DNA of 55,090 bases from Flavobacteriaceae bacterium (GCA_002694465.1 NZMG01000009.1:1-55090), one strand, 5' to 3'. Counted from the first letter of the stretch, positions 8,602 through 17,347 are shown. Notes: generated by a model from the letters alone, not told the origin. Numbers and translations: made by a program.

Positions 8602-9645
8602 ATGAAAGCAACTTTAATCGTTTTATTCATTTTTATTTCTACTGCCTCATATGGGCAGTATCATTTTTCTGGCAAGATAAATACCGAACTAAAAGAAGGA
8701 AAGGTATATCTTTCAACGATTGACGATTACCGAAAAATTTCTGGCGTTTATGGGGAACAAATTTTAAAAATGACCAACCCAGATAGTTTAGGGTTTTTCA
8801 GTTTTAGTGATAACAATTTGCCATCCCAAAATAGAATGTATCGTATTCATGTGGATACCTGTACCGATGAAGAACAAACGGTAAATCATTTTACGGGCCA
8901 CTGTGCCAACAGCAAAGAAATTCTGTTTATTGCAAACAACACCGACACGCTTTCATTCCCTTATAGCTTTGATAATGAAATGTTTTGCCGAATTGTTTCC
9001 AACAATGATAAGTCGCAAATGTTTCTAAAAATAGATTCATTAAAACATGAAATGCGGTTTGCATTTGGCACGTATAGAAGTGAAGCCAATAGGTCGTTAA
9101 ACACCAAAAAGTGGTTTAAAACCCTTCAGAATTACGGGGAGAAACTGAATGAACCTCTGGCAGAATTATACATCTATTCTTTTTTAAGTGACCGCACAAA
9201 TGACCTTCATGAATATTATTTGGAAGATGTAAAAACCAACACCTATTATGAAAATCTACTAACTCGCTTAAAAGAACAATATCCCGAAGCACCCTATACC
9301 AAACAATACGAAGCCGAGTTGAAAGCAGATGAGTTTGTGGTAAATGGAGATAAAAGTATCCCTTGGTGGATATATTTCCTTGGGGTCTTTGCGGCATTAT
9401 CCATTTTGGGAAATTTCTATTTTATAGGAAAATGGCGCCGACTTAATAAAGCATCCAAAAGCATCGAAGCGCTTTCCAAACAAGAACAACGCGTCATGGA
9501 ATTAATTCTAGAAGACAAAACCAATAAAGAAATTGCCGATGCCCTTTTTGTTAGTGTAAGTACCGTTAAAACACATATAAATAATCTTTACAAAAAAATG
9601 AATGTAGCATCTCGCGAGGAGCTTAAAAAACTACATAATAAGTAA
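8602..9645 (+). CDS. transmembrane LuxR-type transcriptional regulator
   Basis: I chose the ATG at 8602 (347 residues) because it gives a clean signal sequence MKATLIVLFIFISTASYGQ; a TTG at 8554 would add 16 odd residues. Residues 20-250 form an exported beta-rich region beginning YHFSGKINTELKEGKVYLS, reminiscent of DUF4369-like domains, with several cysteines (CTDEEQ, GHCANS, MFCR). A single transmembrane helix (about 255-277, WWIYFLGVFAALSILGNFYFIG) leads to a LuxR/GerE helix-turn-helix (about 292-345): SKQEQRVMELILEDKTNKEIA and VSVSTVKTHINNLYKKMNV. This suggests a one-component sensor that reads the periplasm and binds DNA from the membrane. It is divergent from the Pmp3 operon, a possible target. 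Upstream, TATCTTCG is one base off the -7 consensus. Confidence 0.85.
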   Translation: MKATLIVLFIFISTASYGQYHFSGKINTELKEGKVYLSTIDDYRKISGVYGEQILKMTNPDSLGFFSFSDNNLPSQNRMYRIHVDTCTDEEQTVNHFTGHCANSKEILFIANNTDTLSFPYSFDNEMFCRIVSNNDKSQMFLKIDSLKHEMRFAFGTYRSEANRSLNTKKWFKTLQNYGEKLNEPLAELYIYSFLSDRTNDLHEYYLEDVKTNTYYENLLTRLKEQYPEAPYTKQYEAELKADEFVVNGDKSIPWWIYFLGVFAALSILGNFYFIGKWRRLNKASKSIEALSKQEQRVMELILEDKTNKEIADALFVSVSTVKTHINNLYKKMNVASREELKKLHNK

Positions 9646-9675
9646 AGTAATCTTCGGTATAAACGGAATAATAGT

Positions 9676-9683
9676 TAATTTTG
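9676..9683 (+). promoter_or_regulatory. TAnnTTTG -7 promoter element of lysS
   Basis: TAATTTTG matches the Bacteroidota -7 consensus and lies 19 bases before the lysS ATG at 9703. This implies a 5' leader of roughly 13-15 bases. A TTC at about 9652, some 21 bases upstream, could be a degenerate -33 element. Confidence 0.55.
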
Positions 9684-9702
9684 CCGCTTAAATCGTTTAT
9701 CA

Positions 9703-11400
9703 ATGCAACTTTCTGAACTAGAACTCATCCGAAGAGAAAAACTCAATCAATTACGCGAGTTAGGCATAAATCCGTATCCTGCCGCTTTGTATCCTGTAAA
9801 TCACACTTCAAAACAGATTAAACAAAATTTTGAAGAAGGAAAAAAGGTAACTATCGCAGGAAGGCTTATGTCGCGTCGTATTCAAGGGAAAGCTTCTTTT
9901 GCAGAATTGCAGGATGCGCAAGGTCGTATTCAAGTGTATTTTAATCGTGATGAAATTTGCCAAGGAGAAGACAAAACACTTTATAACGATGTCTATAAAA
10001 AGTTACTTGATATTGGTGATTTTGTAGGAGTTGAAGGCGAATTATTCACTACGCAAGTGGGTGAAAAAACCGTTATGGTAAAAAATTTCACGCTACTTTC
10101 AAAAGCGTTAAAGCCACTACCCCAACCCCGTGTGGATGCCGATGGAAATGTACACGATGCGTTTACAGATCCTGAACAACGCTATCGTCAACGGTATGCA
10201 GATTTGGTGGTAAATCCGCATGTAAAAGAAGTGTTCGTAAAACGCACACGCTTGTTTAACGCCATGCGAAATTTCTTTAATGAACGTGGATATTTTGAAG
10301 TAGAAACACCTATCCTTCAGCCAATTCCTGGTGGTGCGGCAGCGCGTCCTTTTGTAACACACCACAACAGTTTGGACATCCCTTTGTATATGCGAATTGC
10401 CAATGAATTATACCTGAAAAGGTTGATTGTGGGCGGATTTGATGGCGTATACGAATTTTCTAAAAACTTCCGAAACGAGGGAATGGATCGCACCCATAAT
10501 CCAGAGTTTACAGCCATGGAAATCTATGTTTCGTACAAAGATTACAATTGGATGATGGATTTTTGTGAAGAACTGTTAGAATATTGTGCTATCCAGGTTA
10601 ATGGCACTACCGAAGCTACTTTTGGTGAACACAAGATAGATTTTAAAGCGCCCTATCCAAGAATTACGATGGCAGATGCCATTAAAAATTATACAGGTTT
10701 TGATATTACGGGTAAAACCGAAGCTGAAATTAGAAAAGCAGCAAAAGACTTAGGCGTTCCTGTTGATGATACTATGGGGAAAGGAAAGCTCATTGATGAA
10801 ATTTTTGGTGAAAAGTGTGAAGGTAATTTTATTCAACCCACGTTTATTACCGATTACCCCAAGGAGATGAGCCCATTGTGTAAAGAGCATCGCGATAACC
10901 CTGAATTGACCGAACGTTTTGAACTCATGGTCTGCGGAAAAGAAATTGCCAATGCCTATAGCGAGTTAAACGATCCCATTGACCAGCGAGAACGATTTGA
11001 AGCCCAATTGAAACTTGCCGAAAAAGGAGATGACGAAGCGACTCAGTTTATCGATTTCGACTTTTTACGGGCTTTGGAATATGGAATGCCTCCTACTTCT
11101 GGAATGGGGATTGGGATGGACCGATTGATTATGTTTTTAACGAACAATGCTTCCATACAAGAGGTGTTATTCTTCCCCCAAATGCGCCCCGAGAAAAAAG
11201 TAGTTCAAGTGGAATTGAACGACGAAGAAAAAGCAGTGTTAGCAATGCTTAATAAAGCTGAGAAATTACCTCTAGAAGAATTGAAAGCCCAAAGTGGATT
11301 AAGCAACAAAAAGTGGGACAAAACCATCAAACATCTTACAGCAAACAAACTTGCCAAAGTGGAGAAAACGGAGGACGGATTATTTGTAGAAACTATTTAA
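9703..11400 (+). CDS. lysS: lysine--tRNA ligase (class II)
   Basis: The enzyme charges tRNA(Lys) with lysine in the cytoplasm. The 565-residue protein has the N-terminal OB-fold anticodon-binding domain (about 50-145, with GRLMSRRIQGKASFAELQD) and the class II catalytic core. Motif 2 is FEFSKNFRNEGMDRTHNPEF-like (YEFSKNFRNEGMDRTHNPEF); motif 3 is GMPPTSGMGIGMDRLIM followed by SIQEVLFFPQMRP. The C-terminus carries about 65 extra residues after motif 3 (from VELNDEEKAVLAML), predicted helical and winged-helix-like, as is usual for Bacteroidota LysS. The start is the ATG after a good -7 element. The gene appears monocistronic and converges with the toroid gene at 11567. Confidence 0.98.
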   Translation: MQLSELELIRREKLNQLRELGINPYPAALYPVNHTSKQIKQNFEEGKKVTIAGRLMSRRIQGKASFAELQDAQGRIQVYFNRDEICQGEDKTLYNDVYKKLLDIGDFVGVEGELFTTQVGEKTVMVKNFTLLSKALKPLPQPRVDADGNVHDAFTDPEQRYRQRYADLVVNPHVKEVFVKRTRLFNAMRNFFNERGYFEVETPILQPIPGGAAARPFVTHHNSLDIPLYMRIANELYLKRLIVGGFDGVYEFSKNFRNEGMDRTHNPEFTAMEIYVSYKDYNWMMDFCEELLEYCAIQVNGTTEATFGEHKIDFKAPYPRITMADAIKNYTGFDITGKTEAEIRKAAKDLGVPVDDTMGKGKLIDEIFGEKCEGNFIQPTFITDYPKEMSPLCKEHRDNPELTERFELMVCGKEIANAYSELNDPIDQRERFEAQLKLAEKGDDEATQFIDFDFLRALEYGMPPTSGMGIGMDRLIMFLTNNASIQEVLFFPQMRPEKKVVQVELNDEEKAVLAMLNKAEKLPLEELKAQSGLSNKKWDKTIKHLTANKLAKVEKTEDGLFVETI

Positions 11401-11407
11401 AACAAAA

Positions 11408-11473
11408 CACCACCCAGAAATCCTCCTATTTGGCATAAGGGGGTCGATACTACTACCGACATTCTGGGTGGTG
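11408..11473. ncRNA. candidate structured RNA: 12-bp closing stem with inner hairpin
   Basis: CACCACCCAGAA (11408-11419) and TTCTGGGTGGTG (11462-11473) are perfect 12-bp inverted repeats enclosing 42 bases. Inside, CCTCCT (11422-11427) can pair with AGGGGG (11438-11443) using one G-U, leaving a second arm of about 16 bases that starts TCG and ends CGA. This is a junction-like fold rather than a simple terminator. Read on the minus strand it is followed by GTTTTGTTTT, so it could end transcription of the convergent toroid gene. It may instead be a small RNA or processed 3' UTR. Confidence 0.4.
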
Positions 11474-11520
11474 CTTAAACCAACCTAAACTATTTGCACC
11501 TTAAAAATACAAGGGAAGGT

Positions 11521-11552
11521 GCCACCCACAAAACTTTGTGTGGCTTCTTTTA
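11521..11552 (+). terminator. hairpin and T-rich tail downstream of lysS
   Basis: GCCACCCACAAA pairs with TTTGTGTGGC (one bulged C) around a two-base loop, followed by TTCTTTTA. A second weaker pair, GCACCTT (11496-11502) with AAGGTGC (11516-11522), overlaps it. Probably a terminator for lysS reading on the plus strand. Confidence 0.55.
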
Positions 11553-11566
11553 TAAATCCCGAGGGT

Positions 11567-12868
11567 TTACTCTCCTATTTTACTTAAAAAGTCAATATCA
11601 TTTTCAACAGTTAACAACAACAAACTAGTGGCGGTGCAAAACACTGGGCTTGTGATACAGTGATGTCCGTTCCAACTTCCGTCTTGATTTTGGATTTTTA
11701 AAATGCGACCGCTCATATCGGTATACCATTTTTTCCAATCTTTATCTCTATTCACCACCAAAGATTCTCCTGTCTGTAAAAAGCTTAAAAATTCTTCTCC
11801 GCCATTATTTCCAAAACCATTTAATACATCTTCACGTTGTGCTGCATCTTTTCCAGATTGATACACATTATAAGACGTATTATATTCCATGGCTTCATTT
11901 TCGGCATAGCCTATTTTACGAAGATTATCCACCGTTACTGGGGCATTTTTAGGTAGCTTTCCTTCCTTTTTTGCTTTGTTCATCGCTTCTTCCACTTCTC
12001 TCGCTTCTTTAGCGCTTGCCCGTACACTATTGCTAATGGAATACAACATAATCCCGGCACCATCTTCAGTTTTAATGTTTCCACTATCTGCATCATAATT
12101 TCCCTTTTGGTAATTCTTAGAACGCTCCAACACTTTCTTATCCACTTTAGCTCCTACAGCATCTGCAGATTCCAACGCACTCATTGCCAACCCGCTTTGC
12201 AGAACACCTGCCCAACCAGCTCCTGTTTGTTTTCCTGAGGCATCGGTACTAGCTTCAATTTTTGCTACACAAATGTCTAAGCATCGAGCCACTCTTTTTT
12301 CGTCTATCCCTTTTAAGTCTCTGTCCAAAAGATTAGATAATAGCTGAGCCGTTAAAACGGCGTCGATATTCTGTCCTAATTTTGTTTGAATTTGAGTACC
12401 ACGGACATCAGTGATAAATTCTGCATTTTTAGAAGTATTCTCAACCGTTTCTAATAAATAGTCAATAGCATCTTTGAGATTTTTAGAATATTTGTCGCCT
12501 TGCAACGTCACTCCACTCCTTAAAAAAGCCTGAGCCACCATAGCTGTCGTTGCTGGATCTGCCTTTACCGCATGCGGATCCATCACATTTTGTGCAGCAT
12601 GCGTACCTGCACCATATCCACCCGAAGGTAATTGGGCATCACTTAACCAAGCTAATCCGTCACGAACGCTTAAGGTCAAGTTTTCATCGGTCATATAAAC
12701 ATTAAAGTCTTGGGAAGATTGTTCTCCCATGACAGTCATAAAGACACAACCATCGATAGGCTCTAAGATTCTTTTTGTTTCGGAATATTTCGAATTAGAA
12801 TCATGTACCGAAAGCCAAAATCCCAGAGCAAATATGGGAAGGGCTAAAAAAATTAATTTAGTTTTCAT
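11567..12868 (-). CDS. exported alpha-toroid (prenyltransferase/squalene-cyclase-fold) protein
   Basis: The 433-residue protein has an N-terminal signal or anchor segment (about 4-18). Helical repeats follow: SVRDGLAWLSDAQLPSGGYGAG, NLKDAIDYLLETVENT, GAGWAGVLQSGLAMSALES. It ends in GRILKIQNQDGSWNGHHCITSPVFCTATSLLLL. The QDGSW motif plus the final TATSLLLL helix is the hallmark of the alpha/alpha toroid of terpene cyclases, protein prenyltransferases and alpha-2-macroglobulin. I see no DDxD or DxDD catalytic motif, so cyclase activity is unlikely, and export argues for a binding or envelope role. CITSPVFC holds two cysteines that might form a disulfide. It is monocistronic, convergent with lysS. 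Substrate unknown. Confidence 0.7.
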   Translation of the reverse strand: MKTKLIFLALPIFALGFWLSVHDSNSKYSETKRILEPIDGCVFMTVMGEQSSQDFNVYMTDENLTLSVRDGLAWLSDAQLPSGGYGAGTHAAQNVMDPHAVKADPATTAMVAQAFLRSGVTLQGDKYSKNLKDAIDYLLETVENTSKNAEFITDVRGTQIQTKLGQNIDAVLTAQLLSNLLDRDLKGIDEKRVARCLDICVAKIEASTDASGKQTGAGWAGVLQSGLAMSALESADAVGAKVDKKVLERSKNYQKGNYDADSGNIKTEDGAGIMLYSISNSVRASAKEAREVEEAMNKAKKEGKLPKNAPVTVDNLRKIGYAENEAMEYNTSYNVYQSGKDAAQREDVLNGFGNNGGEEFLSFLQTGESLVVNRDKDWKKWYTDMSGRILKIQNQDGSWNGHHCITSPVFCTATSLLLLTVENDIDFLSKIGE

Positions 12869-12890
12869 CTGTATATAATATTTAATAAAG

Positions 12891-12953
12891 TTGAAGATGG
12901 AATGCCCTTAAAAAACATCTTCAATGGGTTCATAAAATCAAGTGCTGGGCATT
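12891..12953. promoter_or_regulatory. interleaved inverted repeats in the 12869-13151 intergenic region
   Basis: TTGAAGATG (12891-12899) pairs with CATCTTCAA (12916-12924). AATGCCC (12901-12907), inside that loop, pairs with GGGCATT (12947-12953). The order A-B-A'-B' is a pseudoknot topology. It lies in the divergent gap, within the leader of the toroid gene on the minus strand. It may be chance in AT-rich DNA. Confidence 0.3.
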
Positions 12954-13118
12954 TCATTTTTACGTGTTTTAAAATTCTTTCCGAAAGTAGGTTTCAGAAT
13001 TAAAGATTAAAACAGGTTTTGAGGGAACACTATATATGAGTGAGTGAAGTTGCCTTCCGAAAAATTTCTTTAACATTACTTTAATGAGGAATCCCTTAAA
13101 CCATTTACTATATCTAAA

Positions 13119-13129
13119 GTCCTAAGGAC
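13119..13129. promoter_or_regulatory. 11-bp palindrome before the Spy-like gene
   Basis: GTCCTAAGGAC is a palindrome (5+1+5) ending 22 bases before the ATG at 13152. Its position suits an operator or a leader hairpin. No regulator is identifiable. Confidence 0.3.
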
Positions 13130-13151
13130 ATAAATATTAAAATTTAAAAAA

Positions 13152-13592
13152 ATGAAAAACGTATTGTTAATAGCACTGATACTAGTCGGGTTTGCTGGTC
13201 AAGCACAAGAAAGAGGCAATGGACCCCGAAAAGAAAAAAATGAAATGCGTGAAAAAATGAAGGACCTAACTCCACAACAACGCGCAGAGTTAAGAAGTAA
13301 AAAAATGGCTTTGCATCTTGATTTAAACGAATCACAACAAAAGCAAGTAGAAACACTTTTAGTAAAACAAGAAGAAAAGAAAGATGCTATGCGTGCGCAA
13401 CGTGAAGAAAAAAAGGAACTTTCAAAAGATGAAGCATTTGCGTTAAAATCGAAAATGTTGGACGAACAGATGGAGTTTAAAAAGCAAATGAAATCGATTC
13501 TAACCAAAGAACAATTCGAAAAATTTGAAAAAAGTAGAATGCACAGAGGTAAAATGAAAAAGCATTCTGAAAAAAGAAAAAAGGATAAATAG
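13152..13592 (+). CDS. Spy/CpxP-like (DUF4890-type) periplasmic protein
   Basis: The 146-residue exported protein has a signal peptide ending AGQAQ and is very rich in lysine and glutamate. Two Spy-type motifs are visible: DLTPQQRAELRSKKMALHLD, with the LTxxQ core, and SILTKEQFEKFEKS. The region between is a long amphipathic helix (about 60-120). Spy and CpxP relatives are small helical dimers that act as periplasmic chaperones or stress sensors, and metal-responsive ones exist. It ends in a basic tail (MHRGKMKKHSEKRKKDK) that could contact lipopolysaccharide or nucleic acid. A second related gene follows 71 bp downstream, so the pair is probably one unit. Confidence 0.75.
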   Translation: MKNVLLIALILVGFAGQAQERGNGPRKEKNEMREKMKDLTPQQRAELRSKKMALHLDLNESQQKQVETLLVKQEEKKDAMRAQREEKKELSKDEAFALKSKMLDEQMEFKKQMKSILTKEQFEKFEKSRMHRGKMKKHSEKRKKDK

Positions 13593-13663
13593 TTTTTTGG
13601 CGTAGTTTTTGGATAGTTAATTTGAAATTAGTTACATTAGTGACTTTAAAACTAGAAAAAACC

Positions 13664-14011
13664 ATGAAGAATTTATTTAAAATTGTTACTTTTTCATTTG
13701 TGATGCTACTAGGGATGGGCTCTATGACCGCTCAAACTTTAAAGCAGGATCAAAATACTCCTGAGGTAATTGCAAAACAAAAAACAGAAAAATTAAGCGA
13801 AGCACTTGGCTTAAATGGCGATCAACAAAGAGCAGTGTATCGCGCTTTGGTGGTAAAAGAAAACAATTACGCAAAAGATGTTAATGGAAAAGATGCTATG
13901 AATGCTGCTGTGGTAGCTAACAAGAAAAAACACGATGAAGTTTTTGAAACTTCGATGAAAAAAGCTCTTACAGACGACCAGTATAAAAAGTGGCAGTCTT
14001 TACGAAATTAA
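13664..14011 (+). CDS. small Spy-like periplasmic protein
   Basis: From the ATG at 13664 (an upstream TTG at 13622 would precede the signal sequence) the protein is 115 residues with a signal peptide ending GSMTAQ. Its mature part is helical and carries the same pattern as the preceding protein: KTEKLSEALGLNGDQQRAVYRALV and KKALTDDQYKKWQSL. The ending ALTDDQYKKW is typical of the Spy/DUF4890 group. It is probably co-transcribed with the upstream relative and followed by a strong terminator at 14031-14054. Confidence 0.7.
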   Translation: MKNLFKIVTFSFVMLLGMGSMTAQTLKQDQNTPEVIAKQKTEKLSEALGLNGDQQRAVYRALVVKENNYAKDVNGKDAMNAAVVANKKKHDEVFETSMKKALTDDQYKKWQSLRN

Positions 14012-14030
14012 TACCCTATTACTTAAGTAA

Positions 14031-14054
14031 AAAAGCTCCCTTTTGGGAGCTTTT
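14031..14054. terminator. bidirectional rho-independent terminator
   Basis: AAAAGCTCCC and GGGAGCTTTT form a 10-bp stem with a TTTT loop, with T-runs on both strands. It serves the Spy-like genes (plus) and hemL (minus, stop at 14060). Confidence 0.9.
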
Positions 14055-14059
14055 TTTAT

Positions 14060-15349
14060 TTATAGCTTTTTTGAAACTTTTCTACAGGCTTCAACAGTTT
14101 TGTCTAAATCGGCATAGGTTAAAGCATCACAAAGGAACCAAGTTTCGTATGCACTAGGAGCAATATAAATGCCCTCGTTTAACATTCCGTGGAAAAACTT
14201 TTTAAATGCATCTCCTTGAGCCGCTAATGTAGCCGTTTCAAAATCGACTACAGGAGTTTCAGAAAAATGAACCGAAATCATAGAACCTATTCTATTAATT
14301 GTATGCGCCACACTATTTTCAGATAAAGCTTCGGTAAGTCCCTTATGTAAATATTCTGTTTTGGCATTAATGGAATTAAATATTTCGGTATTTGAGTTTA
14401 ATTCTGTCAACATGGCCAATCCAGCGGCCATTGCTAACGGGTTTCCACTTAATGTTCCTGCTTGATACACAGGTCCTTCAGGGGCAAGATATTTCATTAT
14501 TTCATTTCGAGCGGCAAATGCCCCAACGGGTAGACCACCTCCTATTACTTTTCCGAAGGTAACAATATCAGCTTTTACATTTAATAACTCTTGAGCGCCT
14601 CCTTTTGCTAAACGAAAGCCCGTCATCACTTCATCAAAAATGAGTACAATTTGATTTTCATCACAAAGTTTTCGCAAGCCCTCTAAAAACCCTTCAGTTG
14701 GAGGGATACAACCCATATTACCAGCAACAGGTTCCAAAATTATTGCGGCTATTTCATCTTTATATTCAGAAATTAAATCGGCTACATTTTGTAAGTCATT
14801 GTAGCGAGCTAGTAATGTATCTTTAGCTGTTCCTTGGGTTACACCTGGACTGTTTGGTGTTCCAAAAGTAACTGCACCACTCCCTGCTTGAATAAGAAAC
14901 GAATCACTATGCCCGTGATAGCAACCAGCAAATTTTATAAATTTATCCTTCCCAGTAAATCCGCGAGCCAACCTTATGGCACTCATACAAGCCTCGGTAC
15001 CACTATTGACAAAACGAATTTTATCGATATTAGGCACCATAGCCACGGTTAAGGATGCAATTTCGGTTTCTATTTCTGTGGGCATCCCGAAGGAGGTCCC
15101 TTTTTGGGCTTTTTCGACAACGGCATTAACAACCTTAGGGTATGCATGTCCCAAAATCATTGGGCCCCAAGAATTGATATAGTCAATTATCTTATTCCCA
15201 TCTGCATCGTACAGATAGGCTCCTTTCGCTTTTTCAACAAATATGGGAGTCCCACCAACGGCTTTAAAGGCCCTAACAGGACTATTAACTCCACCAGGAA
15301 TTACTTTTTGTGCTTCAGTAAATAAAGCACTACTTCTTTTATAAATCAT
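14060..15349 (-). CDS. hemL: glutamate-1-semialdehyde 2,1-aminomutase
   Basis: HemL converts glutamate-1-semialdehyde to 5-aminolevulinate, the second step of C5-pathway tetrapyrrole synthesis, using PLP in the cytoplasm. The 429-residue protein begins with the family signature [24 protein letters not shown]. It has the gating-loop motif [16 protein letters not shown], the cofactor-contact DEVMTGFR, and the PLP-binding lysine K267 in [14 protein letters not shown]. Length is normal. It is the last gene of a minus-strand operon with a glucosaminidase (9 bp gap) and a PLP deaminase; the three have no obvious common pathway. Confidence 0.98.
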   Translation of the reverse strand: MIYKRSSALFTEAQKVIPGGVNSPVRAFKAVGGTPIFVEKAKGAYLYDADGNKIIDYINSWGPMILGHAYPKVVNAVVEKAQKGTSFGMPTEIETEIASLTVAMVPNIDKIRFVNSGTEACMSAIRLARGFTGKDKFIKFAGCYHGHSDSFLIQAGSGAVTFGTPNSPGVTQGTAKDTLLARYNDLQNVADLISEYKDEIAAIILEPVAGNMGCIPPTEGFLEGLRKLCDENQIVLIFDEVMTGFRLAKGGAQELLNVKADIVTFGKVIGGGLPVGAFAARNEIMKYLAPEGPVYQAGTLSGNPLAMAAGLAMLTELNSNTEIFNSINAKTEYLHKGLTEALSENSVAHTINRIGSMISVHFSETPVVDFETATLAAQGDAFKKFFHGMLNEGIYIAPSAYETWFLCDALTYADLDKTVEACRKVSKKL

Positions 15350-15358
15350 AGGGATTTT

Positions 15359-16201
15359 TTATCGATCCTTAACAGAGTGCAAATATAATACTTGCCCAAC
15401 AGAAATATCATTAGATACTAAACCATTATACTCTTTTAAGGTTTCTACAGTCATACTAAAACGTCGAGCGATACTATATAATGTATCTCCTTTTTCGACG
15501 GTATAGGTGTTTATTTTTGAATCCTCGTTATTAATGATATTGGCCTTTCCACCTAAGACTTGTTCATCGTAGCGATACAATTGATTTTTTTCAATTATTG
15601 CTATAAGTTTATCTGGGTATTTTGGATCTGTAGCATACCCTGCTTTTTTGAGGCCCCTAGCCCAACCTTTGTAGTCGTCTTTTCTTAATTTGAATAAGTC
15701 CTGGTACCGACTTCTTTGCGTTAAAAATAACGAATGATCTCTAAATGAGTATTTGGCATCTTTATATTTTCGGAAGCATTCGCCTTTTTCATCATCATCG
15801 TGATATACCTTATCCCCTGTCCAAGCCGTATGGCATTTTATCCCGAAGTGATTATTAGCTTTTTGGGTAAGCTCTCCACGGCCAGCACCACTTTCCAAAA
15901 TCCCTTGTGCTAGGGTTATACTGGCTGGAATTCCGTACTGGAGCATTTCCTCTTTAGCAATATCACCATAGGTATCGATATACGCATTTAATATTTCTGC
16001 ATAAGAAGCATTTCTGGGAAGTTCATCAATTTTAGTTTCATCGGTCTTATTCGGCAGTTCAGTTTCAATGGGATCCTTTTTATCTACGATAACCACTTTT
16101 TCAGTTTTTACTCTTTTCTTTTTAGGGACCACTTGTTTCTTTGACTTACAACCAAATAGTAACAATCCAATAAAAAGGAGGGTAAATATTCTTCCTACCA
16201 T
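15359..16201 (-). CDS. glucosaminidase-LysM peptidoglycan hydrolase lipoprotein
   Basis: The 280-residue lipoprotein (lipobox LLLFGC) has a basic linker, then a glucosaminidase domain (about 70-220). Its motifs include GIPASITLAQGILESGAGRGELT, with the catalytic glutamate in ILESG, followed by NNHFGIKCH and YRSYKDAKYSFRDHS-like FRKYKDAKYSFRDHS. A C-terminal LysM domain (about 232-277, TYTVEKGDTLYSIARRF and LKEYNGLVSNDISVGQVLYL) would bind peptidoglycan. It should cleave the beta-1,4 GlcNAc-MurNAc linkage, helping wall turnover or daughter separation. The same domain order is common in Bacteroidota. It lies one base after the stop of the preceding deaminase gene and nine before hemL. Confidence 0.93.
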   Translation of the reverse strand: MVGRIFTLLFIGLLLFGCKSKKQVVPKKKRVKTEKVVIVDKKDPIETELPNKTDETKIDELPRNASYAEILNAYIDTYGDIAKEEMLQYGIPASITLAQGILESGAGRGELTQKANNHFGIKCHTAWTGDKVYHDDDEKGECFRKYKDAKYSFRDHSLFLTQRSRYQDLFKLRKDDYKGWARGLKKAGYATDPKYPDKLIAIIEKNQLYRYDEQVLGGKANIINNEDSKINTYTVEKGDTLYSIARRFSMTVETLKEYNGLVSNDISVGQVLYLHSVKDR

Positions 16202-16202
16202 A

Positions 16203-17126
16203 TTATAATTCGATTTGAGGTAATTTTTTCATTTTCAATTTTTGGTTCATCCCAGCGATGCCTTGAAGCCCACCCGTATGAACGGCTAAAATACGACTAT
16301 TTTCTTTCAACTTTTTCTGTTTAATAAGGTCAAAAATGCCAAACATCATCTTTCCTGTATAGACAGGATCTAATTGAACTTCAGTTTTAGATTTGAAATC
16401 ATTTATAAAACGTACCAAATTGGCATCTATTTTACCGTACCCTCCAAAACAGTATTCGTCCAAGAGTTCAAAATTAGTCTTGGAGGTATATTTTCTAATT
16501 TCATCCTTCTGAAAAGTTCCTTTTAATGCTGAAAATCCGAGTATTTTTTGATGCGGTTGAGATGCTTTAATAATTCCAGCTATAGTACCCCCGGTTCCTA
16601 CAGGCGTGCAGATATAATCAAAATTTAAGGTATGGTCTGAAAGTATCTCCTCGCATCCCTTTACAGCAAATTCATTAGTACCTCCTTCGGGAACAATATA
16701 ATAATCCTTAAATTCTAAAGATAAATTTTCTAAAAAATAGGATTCAGTCCTATCTCTATAAGCTTCTCTTGTTACAAAATGCAATTCCATTCCACAATTT
16801 TTTGCAAACAATAGTGTGGGGTTATTATCGATTTTTGATTCCAATTCCTCACCTCTAATTATTCCAACAGTAGGAATTTTTAACTCTTTCCCCGCAGCAG
16901 CAAGGGCGGAAATGTGATTTGAATAAGCACCTCCAAAACTTAGTATTCCCTTTTTATTTTGTTGTAACGCTTCGCGAAAGTTATATTTCAATTTTCTGAA
17001 TTTATTACCAGACACTATGGGATGAATCTCATCCTCTCGTAAAACAAAAAGTTCAATTTTATCCAAAAGAGAAGAAAATCCGTCTATTTTTTGAATCGAA
17101 ACCTCTACTTTTTTAGAATTAAACAT
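16203..17126 (-). CDS. PLP-dependent deaminase/desulfhydrase (ACC deaminase/D-cysteine desulfhydrase family)
   Basis: The 307-residue fold-type II PLP enzyme has the Schiff-base lysine K42 in VSGNKFRKLKYN, the adenylate-like motif LSFGGAYSNHISALAA (substrate and PLP phosphate contacts), and GTGGTIAGII binding the PLP phosphate. It matches the 1-aminocyclopropane-1-carboxylate deaminase/D-cysteine desulfhydrase family. The usual product is pyruvate or 2-oxobutyrate plus ammonia (and H2S from D-cysteine). Many Bacteroidota members are not true ACC deaminases, so D-cysteine desulfhydrase is the safer guess. It is the first gene of an operon with a cell-wall hydrolase and hemL, with a 274-bp AT-rich upstream gap. 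Confidence 0.85.
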   Translation of the reverse strand: MFNSKKVEVSIQKIDGFSSLLDKIELFVLREDEIHPIVSGNKFRKLKYNFREALQQNKKGILSFGGAYSNHISALAAAGKELKIPTVGIIRGEELESKIDNNPTLLFAKNCGMELHFVTREAYRDRTESYFLENLSLEFKDYYIVPEGGTNEFAVKGCEEILSDHTLNFDYICTPVGTGGTIAGIIKASQPHQKILGFSALKGTFQKDEIRKYTSKTNFELLDEYCFGGYGKIDANLVRFINDFKSKTEVQLDPVYTGKMMFGIFDLIKQKKLKENSRILAVHTGGLQGIAGMNQKLKMKKLPQIEL

Positions 17127-17347
17127 GATGATTTTCAGAATTTTATAATTTAATATAATTCTTTTAAGTTGATGTAAAATTGAGAGTTATTATGTTAAAA
17201 CTCAAAAATATCTTCAAAAATATATATCAAAACCCAACTGAAAATAAACAATCCTCAATTTAAGAGGTGAAAACTGTTACATTTTCGTTAACAAGAAAAA
17301 TTGACAAATGTTAAAATATTACGTATTTCATCGATTTATTTAGTATT

